A stretch of DNA of 64,000 bases from positions 24,526,283 through 24,590,282 of the forward strand of contig OU612066.1 in NCBI GenBank assembly GCA_914767715.1. Direction: 5' to 3'. The position numbers and the translations under genes are program-made. This DNA comes from Membranipora membranacea. Taxonomy: Eukaryota; Bryozoa; Gymnolaemata; Cheilostomatida; Membraniporidae. Positions 54,880 through 64,000 of the stretch are shown here, one piece after another (position 1 is the first letter of the stretch; every line of letters starts with the position of its first letter). A model generated the notes under the pieces. It saw only the letters and a program-made list of their open reading frames with translations. It did no database searches and was not told the origin of the DNA.

Positions 54880-57800
54880 CTAAAAGAAACAAAAGATAAA
54901 TTTTGAAACAAATTAGCAAAGACCAAGAAGTAAAGTGAAAATGAAAGATGATGTGCCAACCTCATGAAAAGTCTTACCGTCATGAAAAGTCTTGATATTT
55001 TAGAGTGAAGTGATTTCGCTGAGCTTTGCCAGGGCATAAAGCCTGCCATTGTGCTCCTGATATCAGAAAACTTCGGTAACAGATTAGAGATGGCAAGTAT
55101 GTGCCACATTACTCAATCTCAACGATCTCAACTAGATCATGTCATGCGATAATCTGACTTTACCCAAATGGTATATATCGTAGTGCTTTGCACACTGCAA
55201 ACCTCAAAACAACGACCTTGTTTGTGCTGACAAGTGCATAACAAAAGTACACAACACTCTTACTGCAAGCTGCAACTGCACACTTTTTAAGGTGATACCT
55301 TTGTATGTAATGTATGTATGTAATTCTGGGTGTGGAATATGTAAGCACCACTAAGAAAGTCTTGACAGTGAGTGAATGCACACAGTCATTGTCAGCAAGT
55401 ACTATCAGAACAACAACTTTTAGCATTGTTACCTCTGCTCCTGCTGCTGCACTTTGTCCAACAGTACCAGACTTATCTCCCCCTTCTCCCTCTTCCTGCC
55501 CGTCCCCTTTCTTTTTATGAGTTACTGTAGTCTCTATCCACGCAGACGCTGCTTTCTTCACTGTCTTACCATCTTCTGTTTCTGGATCCTGTTTCATCTT
55601 CATAACTGCTAGTCTGAATGGGCAGTAACAAACAGATATTAATAAGAGAAAGTTTTATTATGTTGCAGAATTGTATTTGAGTTGTCTGCCCATTAATGAG
55701 ACTCCATTAAGTCATATAATACTAATATGAACGCCGTTGTTGCAGATATTATGCTAGCAGCTGGATGACTGTGTATATTTTGCCCATATTTTGCCATCAA
55801 GATCAGCGCAATCAATTGATGAATAGAAGATAATAAAATAGAAGCGGAACGAGAAAACATTTCAAAACATGCGCAAAATCTATGAGCAAAGTATTTGATT
55901 TGTATGCAATGAGAGATGACAACAGCATCGAACTGAAGGTCAAAGGGTAAGTTTGGTGCGAGGGTAAATTTCAAACTTGACATGACGGTGCAGTATAGAA
56001 GGGGGGTCCATTAGTTTATCCTAGTTTTCGTATAACTTGAAACAGTTTCCAACGCTGATAACTGATGATGGAACACAGTAATGAAATCTGGCTTGAAAAA
56101 GTAGGGTACAGAGTCATCTGAAATTTACCTTGCAGTCACAAATCTATATTGTATTAGGTAAGGAAGGATAGGTAGGTGAATTTTACATTTTTTGTGACAC
56201 CAGAACTTTTAAATTCAAATGCAACTTAGTTGGATACGAGAAGACAAGTCCACTAACGGGCGGTGGGATTTTAGGGAACATCGGCAAAATCAATTCATGG
56301 CTCACAACATAAAATTCAACAAAATAAAGACAAAAAAATTTCAATCCGATATGCAAGCAGTAAGGGAAACTCTAGGAAACAATATGGGGTAAAAAGCAGA
56401 GCTCAATCAAGAGGTGTCATCCATTGGCATGCAAAGCTAGTTCTTTTGATCAATTCACTAACATCGAAACACTTTTCAGGGTATTGACAACTCTTGATCT
56501 AAGTTACAGCTTTCTTTTTTCTGGGCTTGTGACGTATACCTCTTTTTCAACAGCTGCTGAGGTCCTCGACCGATTCTGATAAAAACCCAACATATCATAA
56601 TACAATTAAAAACTCAGTTATTGTGAGAAAAGTTTAAAAACTCACACCTCCTGTGTCTTTTAGCGAAACCCGGCCCATGATTCATTGCCCTATCTTGAGA
56701 CGGACGGATGTGTTCTACGGAATAGTTTACAGTCCTAACAATGAGACTATGGTCCTAACTTATTTCTATTCTATGTATAGCCTTGTTATGACATCACAGA
56801 GGTCCAGGACTAGTCCGAGTTCACAGGACCAAATCTTATTGAGTTTGCATCCTCCTTCAACCAAAGTTTGGGGAGGGGGGTCACTCAGCCAAACTGATTT
56901 ATGTCTGTGAACTCAGACTACAGACAGACTGCTATAGAGATAAGTCTATATGATTGACTTAGAAGCAAGTTTGGTAGCTTATCAAGAATGTCAAGGCTTC
57001 GCTAATATGGCCCTGGAAGAAGGTGTTTTAGATCCTTAAACATAGAAATTATCAGTTCATGATGAGGTCTAGCAGCTTTCTAGACAGGACTCATGCACTA
57101 ATTATGAAGCAGATAAAAATCTATCTTTGATAGCCTGGAGTACATGAGGCATAAGAAAAAGGCATCTTTGACTAAAATTTCACCTATAAAGAATTTTTAG
57201 AGCACTTTTTCGAAAAGCATCAAATCTTTTATTTGCTCAAAGACCGCTGCGACAGTGTCAACAACATTTCGAAGTTGAGCCACCCAAGGCCAGTTTGGAG
57301 ATTGACTGCAAGGTTTCCTACAAGTTCTACACACATTATATTATTATAGTTTAGAATTTAGATTCAAAACATGAAACAAAGCTTCACATTATAACGCTGT
57401 CTGCGTTTTTGTCTGTCACATAATCTAATATTACCCAACTACAGTGCGTCTAGTTTCAGCGTGCCTGAAAAGCAAGTGAACAGGTAAAACAACACAAAAC
57501 AGTAATAATAAAGTGTCGTGAGAAACACTCAGTCTATAAACCAGCTACTTCATAACAGAGGGCTTAAAAGTTGTAATCCCCTCAATTGTTCCATTTTGCT
57601 GCTAAGCTACTTTGTTAAACCAATTAAAATAAAGCCTATATCAAATTTTGTCATTTGTCGACGTCAGCGTGGACAGGCCTAGTGGCAAACTGAGAGGGAG
57701 CAACTCCAAAATCAATCATCAGGGGAGGGGATCGCATAATTACACATCCGCAGAGGTAGAAATAACAATCACAATGCTCTAAGCATACCAAAGCCGAGCT

Positions 57801-60544
57801 TGGGAACAAACGCAGCCAATATGCTAGCGGGTATCAGCAGTACAGCTGGTACATTGGTTTCCGAAAAGTAGGACAATTATCATGCAAAGCCAAAGTCTCA
57901 GTTCAGCCATCTACAAACTGCACTATTCAGCACATCATGCTCAACATTGTGTAGCACTATCGAAAGAAGTGTATATCACAATTAATTTACCTGAGAATTT
58001 AAAACAAAGCAGCCAGTAGATACTCCATAGTGAACAGAAACCAACCCAACCCCCGTTGTACTTTAAATTTAAACAGCTCAAACACTATAAATGTGTTCAT
58101 ACCTTTGTCTAAGTATATTTTTAGTATATTCACTAGCATTACTGATATCATCTCTCATGGCCATACGCCTATCATAACAGTAGTCTCCTAGTTTAGCTAT
58201 ACTTAGACCGAGTAAGGCACATCCACCGATAAGTCCTAAAGTAAGCACAATCTGCGGAATCACAGACGTCTGAAATAGAGAGACAAAACATGGAGATAAA
58301 CCACAAATCATGTGATTTATTTTGTTGGTCGTATAGTTGCATTTTTCGGGACATATAGTTTGGTGGTTTAGGGTAGATGGTGGTAGGGTTGGTGTGTTAG
58401 GGTAGGCAGTGGGAGTAGGAGGTAGGTGGACTCCATATACTATAAACAAAGACAATAGTTGTATGCCTAGATTCTGGGGCCACTAGGTGTAAGACGTTGA
58501 ACTGTCAATTAGGCTAACGTGGTCAAGGAATTTCAGTTGTCCATAACCAGTGGGTAGTGATTTTTACAAGCTGTCAATATAAGTGTATGCGAAGGGTGAC
58601 TATATTACATTGGGTCAAGTGTAAGAAGTGTGGTGAGAGCACCAACGCCGCAGGACTAATAATTGGAAAGACCTGAATTGACAATTCGTTGCTACACCAA
58701 TAACATATCTCAAGAGTCAACACCATTTTCATGTTCAGTCAAAATACCTTTTAAAATTCCAAATCAAACAAAAGCATTTTGTTCTCTGGTATCAGTGCAC
58801 CCTAATGAACTAGCACTTCATATAATATGTTATGTTTCCCTTGGGTTTCTGGTATTACATATTACAGGTTTGATCCCCTGTGCCCAGCATTTAGATATTG
58901 TTGACAGTGTTGGTGGTCAGTGAGCACTGACCAACCCCTCTGGGGAGGGGAGGAATTAACCCTAAACGCAGGTCAAACATGATCATGTCATACTCACGGG
59001 AGTTTGAGTGGTAGTGCCGTACACAGCAGTGAGTCGTTCCTGTGTAACGGTCTCATTACCAGCCACTGTAGTCGTCTCTACAATCAAAATGAGCAAGGGG
59101 TTAGAGACTAACAACCTTGGTTTAAGTAGGACCTCATCATAAGTTTGGCTGGTGTTTGTCCACTAAAAAGCAGAATACCAAATGGACCTCATGTCAAAAT
59201 TAAGGAGATAGAAGTAGCCCTATAAACTTTTAAACTCAAGAGTATAAGCTCGGGGCACTAGGAATATATCTTGATATAGAGTTGGATATTTCTACACCGG
59301 GCAGGAATCTCAGTCTTCCAGTCATTCTCATAAAGAGAATTCCCAGGGTATATAACAGGTAGTTGTTTTATTGTTCGGCACTTGACAACTGCCAGCAAGT
59401 AGAAGCATCCTCCTTCAAAGAAATGCGTACAACTATGCTGTAAGGCCTTTTATTGGAAAAACGAGAAAAAATCAACAATTGCTTTCATGTTTTCACTTCA
59501 ATTTCCAGGGGTAAATAATTGACATTTCCTGTTGGACCAAGTTCAGTTAATAGTAAATGTGAGGTATACTTCTATATAGGCACGCACAAACTTTATATAT
59601 AAGCAAAACTCTGAGTCTAAACTAGATAAAAAACCTGTACTGAAAAGAGATATCAATGTATTCGCCAACCATCACACTCAGGTGAAGTGTCACATGTACT
59701 GTGTTGGGTTGAGTGATTCGCATCCACAATTTTTGTCTGACCTACTGACATAGACAGTTTGAGCCCCAAACTCTTCCCCCTACCACCGCCTGACGGCTAC
59801 TGGCCGGGGTAAATAGATTAAGACTATATGCTTCCGTTCATTAATTTGTTAGCTGTCGCAGCAATGAGAAGGAATTCATCAGTCAAAGTAACGACGGATT
59901 GGTGTCAGCCCAAGCCACCCCCCCCTACCACGTCATTCTATATGGATTGTTTTGAAAACACTAAAGCTTTCGCTTTGAGATGGTCACACTTAATTATAAC
60001 CACTGATTTAGTGCCTAGAATAGTATTAGATATTGGTAATCCGGCTATTTGGGTTCAAATCTGTCAGACGGCAGACACAAAACTGATTGAGATATCGATG
60101 ATTCCAATTAGAAAATGGCTGCCGGCAACGTTTTATTGACAGAAATTATAGTAATTAGATGGTCCTTTAGATCAAAGGCCTCGAACTCCAAAAGCGAATA
60201 GACATTGAAGTTGCAAAATTTGAATCACTGACGTCAAGAGCATTTAAAGTTGAAAATCTGTCACCAAAATTATACAATAGCAACAGTACAGTCTAGCGCC
60301 TCCTGATTTTCACAAAAATGAAGGAATATCAACATTTTGTTTCATATCATCAAACATAAGATTTATGATTGATTCTTACACTTACTTGGTGATTTACACA
60401 CCTACAGAGTTAAATTATGAGTGACTTACCATTCAGTGCCGAGTAGATGGGCGCCTGAGAGAGTAATATCATCATTGTGGTAACCATATGGATAGTAGTT
60501 ATGAACTTCAAACAGCGATGAAACATAGCTAGAGTCTTAAACAT
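54589..60544 (-). CDS. Single-pass membrane protein, unknown family (six exons, 289 aa)
   Basis: Exons at 60,430-60,544, 58,998-59,077, 58,103-58,269, 56,540-56,575, 55,433-55,613 and 54,589-54,879 join with matching phases (1, 0, 2, 2, 0) to a TAG stop. Residues 1 to about 32 form a signal peptide (FITTIHMVTTMMILL core). The ectodomain is only about 40 residues, Thr-rich, with one N-glycosylation sequon (NET, 46-48). A membrane helix spans about residues 72-92 (IVLTLGLIGGCALLGLSIAK). The cytoplasmic part, about 195 residues, is charged and Lys/Glu/Pro-rich (THKKKGDGQEEGEGGDK). It is a type I topology with no family I recognise. It lies upstream of ankyrin on the same strand. Confidence 0.85.
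55433..55613 (-). CDS. Membrane-protein gene, exon 5
   Basis: The acceptor is CTGCCCATTCAG and the donor GTAACA, phase 2 in and 0 out. It encodes residues 133-193, highly charged. Confidence 0.82.
56540..56575 (-). CDS. Membrane-protein gene, exon 4 (36 nt, skippable)
   Basis: The acceptor is TTTTTATCAG and the donor GTATAC, phase 2-2. It encodes IGRGPQQLLKK. Skipping it keeps the frame. Confidence 0.75.
57443..57464 (-). CDS. 22-nt micro-exon candidate in the membrane-protein gene
   Basis: The acceptor CTTGCTTTTCAG is good; the donor GTAGTT is weak. Phase 2 in and 0 out reads (R)HAETRRT and could join exon 3 directly to the last exon in frame. Support is slim. Confidence 0.25.
58103..58269 (-). 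CDS. Membrane-protein gene, exon 3 (transmembrane helix)
   Basis: The acceptor is TCTATTTCAG and the donor GTATGA, phase 0 in and 2 out. It encodes the membrane helix and the juxtamembrane stop-transfer RR plus DYCYDRR. Confidence 0.87.
58998..59077 (-). CDS. Membrane-protein gene, exon 2 (ectodomain)
   Basis: The acceptor is TTGATTGTAG and the donor GTGAGT, phase 1 in and 0 out. Thr/Val-rich, with the NET sequon. Confidence 0.82.
60430..60544 (-). CDS. Membrane-protein gene, first coding exon (signal peptide)
   Basis: In-frame ATGs lie at 60,544 (MFKTLA) and 60,526 (MFHRC); the donor is GTAAGT, phase 1. It encodes a hydrophobic signal sequence. Either ATG leaves the hydrophobic core intact. 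Confidence 0.82.
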
Positions 60545-60576
60545 TAGCTGTGCTGCTGCTGTACACTAATCAGCAT
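60544..60576 (-). promoter_or_regulatory. Upstream ORF overlapping the start codon
   Basis: A 10-codon ORF begins at 60,576. Its TAA shares a base with the main ATG (TAATG). This arrangement could favour termination-reinitiation. Confidence 0.5.
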
Positions 60577-60599
60577 TTCTCTACTGACCCAAATCTCCT

Positions 60600-62000
60600 C
60601 TAAAGTGCTGATGTCACTTGGCAGCTACTAAGAAGCTGTTGGGACTATAAATAAACCAAGAAATTTTAAAATTAAGCAAAGATTAAACTTGATCAACTGT
60701 GACACGAACTGCCGAAGCGACTGACCAATCTAGTGCGTATAAGCTGCCTCAATAGTAATTGTATATTAAAGTAAGCAAAGTGCTGCCGCAGTATGAAGAG
60801 TATGAAATGATTAATATTCAGCATCGGACAAAATGTGCTCTGAATCCCTTAGCTACGCTTAACAAAGCATTGGCAGCAGTTCTATTCAAACTTGAATGTA
60901 TAATGTGGTATTAATGAAGAGAAATTTAATCTGGTGTTTAAACTAACAAAATCTCTAACAGCAGAAAACCCTTTTCATTATATTTGGTAATGTTAGCCTA
61001 AGACAGAATTTTTAATCAATATTGTTTAGACAAACAGTATGGCCACTACACCAACTCAAACATTATAAAACCAGATGGGTGTTTAGGCTAATTTTACATA
61101 TAATAATAATTGTAGATACTTTCACAAAGCGCTGCATGAGAGGACATGTTTAAAAAGTCAGCGAGCAATTGGTTGTAAAAGTTCAAAGTTATTTGCACTA
61201 AAATTACAACAATTGAAAGCGCCTGAGGCAGTTTTTAAACTTGCTATTAATCTTTATAAGTAAATTATACTTTATTGCTTTATTTCCAATTATGATGATG
61301 TCAAGTTCGCTACATATAATTAGATGTGTTACGTAAAGCGTTGGTGTTATGAAGTTATTCTTTAAAACATTTGGCGTAGTGTTTTTTACAAACTTATTTT
61401 TAATCGCTTATGATAACAATACTCCATATATATATATATATATATATACAGCTGAATCCAACAGGTTTGCCTCTAATTGAGATTACTCAGCAGCGCGCCA
61501 GCTGGCAGAGCTACATCTGTGTTTCATATTTTCAGGAAATATATGATATGCAGCGCCATTCCTATCGATGACCACACAATGCAGCAAGATAATGCACTAA
61601 TTTAGCGGTTAGAATAAACAGCTACCATTGTTTTTTGAGGTAATTATTGAGCAGAAGGATGCACTGTTCTGCAGCTAACAGACTAACATATCACAAATAT
61701 TTGAACTGACTCAGACTGCATGGATTATAATGCAAAGGTGAACCAGACAACCTGGGTCGACTCGCGGGCATGCCAAGTCTGAGGTCAGGTTTTGGGGAAA
61801 AGCGAGCTCCTCAACAGATTGCTCAGTACACTATTTTATTGCCAGACAATATCATCCTGGGTCGATTTTTGCCATAACACACAAAGAATTTACGGAAAGA
61901 GTTAGGGGAAATATAAGTTGATGTTTTTAAGAAACACGTCCGGAAAATTTTTATAAAAATTAATTTTCTTCGGTTCTTGCTATACATTTTGTCCGATTCT
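60600..62000. other. Intergenic, no gene seen
   Basis: AT-rich sequence upstream of the membrane-protein gene, with a (TA)n run at about 61,423-61,450. No supported exon. Confidence 0.5.
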
Positions 62001-62014
62001 TGCTAACATAAAAA

Positions 62015-62185
62015 ATGCCTACAAATTGCTATCGTCTATGCAATGGTAGAAACATTTCATCAGGATCAATTTTTTGTTCTGAGATGATGTCCAAATTCAG
62101 TTTTGAAGACTACGAGATTTTAGCTCAGCCAATACAACGGATTTCCTTGTCCGCTGGGCTGAATGGCCCACATCAGTCAAAACAG
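62015..62185 (+). CDS. Weak plus-strand first-exon candidate
   Basis: ATG followed by 57 codons to donor CAG|GTAATA, phase 0 (MPTNCYRLCNGRN...). No family recognised. It may be chance. Confidence 0.2.
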
Positions 62186-62878
62186 GTAATACACTTATGC
62201 GCTTGCTCTCAATGCGGATGGGCCCGGGAACTTGAAAAACACCGATGTTGAAGAATACAAGTATTACAATAATCTACGAGAGATTACATTCTATATTTAA
62301 TTAAATTTCATGGTAATACACACACTTGCTAATGGTAGCTTGCTAGCTAAGTATGTGGCTGACATTGAAATAGCCAATTTCAGAAAATACAAAGATCAAC
62401 AGTTTTCAGGATAGGGAGTTGTTTTCTAAATTTGCAAGCCTGTTTAAGCAGACAACTCCAACATTATGCAATGGATTTGACTGGCTTTAGGCATGGACAA
62501 TTACCACTGAAGTTACTATCTATATACATTCCAAATAGTCAATACCGTGATAATATCTATGTATTTAATCATTTATGCTGATTGCCTTAGACATCAAAAT
62601 TTTGATTCTACAGCGTAAAACAGGACATCGCTATGTTTTATAAATTGGTGTCAGCAGAAACAATGTGCAACTCAAGCTAATTTCATCTGCAATTCTTGAG
62701 AAAAACTGTGAATTTGAAGTCCGTTACCTGATAATTCATGCATTCAGTCGATGTCTACATTTCATTCCTGCTCTAATTACAAACTTCAGAAATAATTAAT
62801 CGTTATCGAGAGCTCTTGCATAATATAAGCTTTGACAAGATTCTAAATATCCAGGCATCGCCATGAAAGGTCAAATAC

Positions 62879-63051
62879 CTTCAACCACTTCGGCAGTTAT
62901 AATATAGTCAGCATGCCAATGCTCATAATCATCGAAAGGCTTCACACAGCGAGGTGTGCGTGCAGATAATCCCCTCTGATCATGATCAGGATAACATGAG
63001 AGGTTTTCGGGGACAGCTCCAATTACGGGATCATTATCCCCACAAACATGG
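62879..63051 (-). CDS. Weak minus-strand exon candidate, possibly NTR-like
   Basis: An open frame with Cys-containing, protein-like composition (PENLSCYPDHDQ; HADYIITAEVVEG) ends at donor GTATTT, phase 1. The ADYIITAEVV stretch loosely resembles the first strand of NTR/TIMP domains. The acceptor side lacks a pyrimidine tract and no partner exon fits in phase. Confidence 0.28.
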
Positions 63052-63766
63052 CTATTACACAATAATGTTAATTGCTACCTCCGGTCTTGTTTGATGGCTA
63101 CATTGACACTCCATCAAAGAGTCAAGTTGAGCTTATGTCTGGTTCAGTTGCCCCCCTTGGAGATGACGATGTCATGCCGATGACACCCAGAGGAGTGCAG
63201 TATATCAGCAGTAGAACCTTACCCTGCGAGTTTATCTTACTAAATATTTGCATGATAAGGTACAAATGTCCATTTGTATATTCATCCAAGTCAGGTTTTG
63301 GAGTAAACCTTCAGATCTCAAATGTACAAATTGGCCATAATTCCAACACCAGAGCAAAGAAAATTGTTCGTTTTTTTGCTCCACAATCTTGAATGTTGTA
63401 TTTTATCTTTCAGATAAGAGCAATTTTCTCATTTGGCTGACTCTCCCTGACAGATGCAGATACTTAGTATGTGCCAGATTTGATTATTTTTCAGTTTGAA
63501 AATAAGTAGATGCAATTATTAAGAATGGTAAATCCTGCAAACAATGATAATTGTATTATTTCAGATAATCACCAAGTATTATATGCCTTTGAACTTTCTG
63601 TCAGGCCACAGTAGGTCAAAGGCCAAACTGGTAGGCAAGTAACCTTGACTTTGGTCGATATTTTGAGTTTCCTGTTATTGGTTCTCACAAAATAATATAT
63701 CCAATCATAGTACTCAGATTCCGACTCATTTCTTTTCCTTTCAGCATTTGATTTATAATAATACAA

Positions 63767-63870
63767 ATGTCATCTCAAGCCAACACAAATCATTGTAAAT
63801 TGGACGAAACTATAAAGTTTACCGCAACTGTTCATTTACCGCAACCCTCCGGCATCTTTTACTTGTATCC
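63767..63870 (+). CDS. Candidate first coding exon, Tudor-like start
   Basis: A strong acceptor (CTTTTCCTTTCAG) ends at 63,744. The first ATG is at 63,767, followed by ETIKFTATVHLPQPSGIFYL and donor GTAGGC at 63,871, phase 2. The FTATV...P..FYL pattern resembles the opening of Tudor domains. The gene would continue off the right edge. Confidence 0.3.
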
Positions 63871-64000
63871 GTAGGCACTGGAAGAAACACAGAGAATTCT
63901 CACAGAAACCTCGCCCAGGCTATAACTATTATATGCTATTATGGTATGGGGTGCCAAAGAACACACATACCGCAAGAGTCTGTGCCCCCAGACTTTTGCC

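Noticed and set aside
58866-58885. B-box-like GGTTTGATCCC with a small hairpin
   Set aside because: No convincing A box at tRNA spacing; possibly an old SINE scrap but not supported.
60004-60062. tRNA-like B box (GGGTTCAAATC) near 60,051
   Set aside because: The A box is poor and the arms do not pair; not enough to call a tRNA or SINE.
63072-63245. Plus-strand frame (DTPSKSQVELMSGSVAPLG...)
   Set aside because: Reads protein-like, but no AG acceptor exists between its upstream stop and the open stretch, so it cannot be an exon start as it stands.

Overview
This is eukaryotic, invertebrate-type metazoan DNA: AT-rich, with short exons bounded by GT-AG introns of a few hundred to a few thousand bases, a tRNA-derived SINE and non-autonomous DNA transposons. 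It has no bacterial operon structure. The species cannot be fixed from the sequence.

Almost everything from the left edge to about 49.8 kb belongs to one gene on the minus strand, a giant ankyrin. Read from high to low coordinates it has four alternative short first exons (49.75, 47.05, 45.92-46.10 and 40.93 kb). Exons at 40.4-27.5 kb then encode 24 ankyrin repeats in the same order and phase as canonical Ank1/2/3 and UNC-44. A short acidic linker of small exons follows (27.5-23.8 kb). Instead of the expected ZU5-UPA-death-domain part, the frame enters a 3,447-base exon (19,766-23,212). It encodes a disordered, highly charged, internally repetitive segment of 1,149 residues. Two linker exons and then twenty small exons (16.5 kb to the left edge) encode about 1,000 residues of a Pro-Gly-Asp-rich repeat that I cannot assign to a named family. 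All exon phases were checked by hand and connect without a break: the isoform starting at 40,950 reads 3,322 complete codons and leaves the window still open. ZU5, UPA and death domains, if present, lie beyond the left edge. Two internal start sites, near 17.0 kb and 1.45 kb, would give isoforms made only of the repeat tail.

Upstream on the same strand (54.6-60.5 kb) is a complete six-exon gene for a 289-residue, single-pass, signal-peptide-bearing membrane protein of unknown family. It has a tiny glycosylatable ectodomain and a charged cytoplasmic tail. A 22-base micro-exon candidate between this gene and ankyrin has exactly the phases needed to splice the membrane protein in frame onto the ankyrin N-terminus. 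That raises the possibility of a membrane-anchored giant ankyrin, which is untested.

The right end (60.6-64 kb) is mostly intergenic, with a few weak exon candidates on both strands, one resembling the start of a Tudor domain. Introns carry two hAT-type MITEs with clear 8-bp target duplications (136 bp and 462 bp), a SINE, a fold-back element, several very short CATAGAC palindromes, minisatellites and a duplicated splice-donor region.
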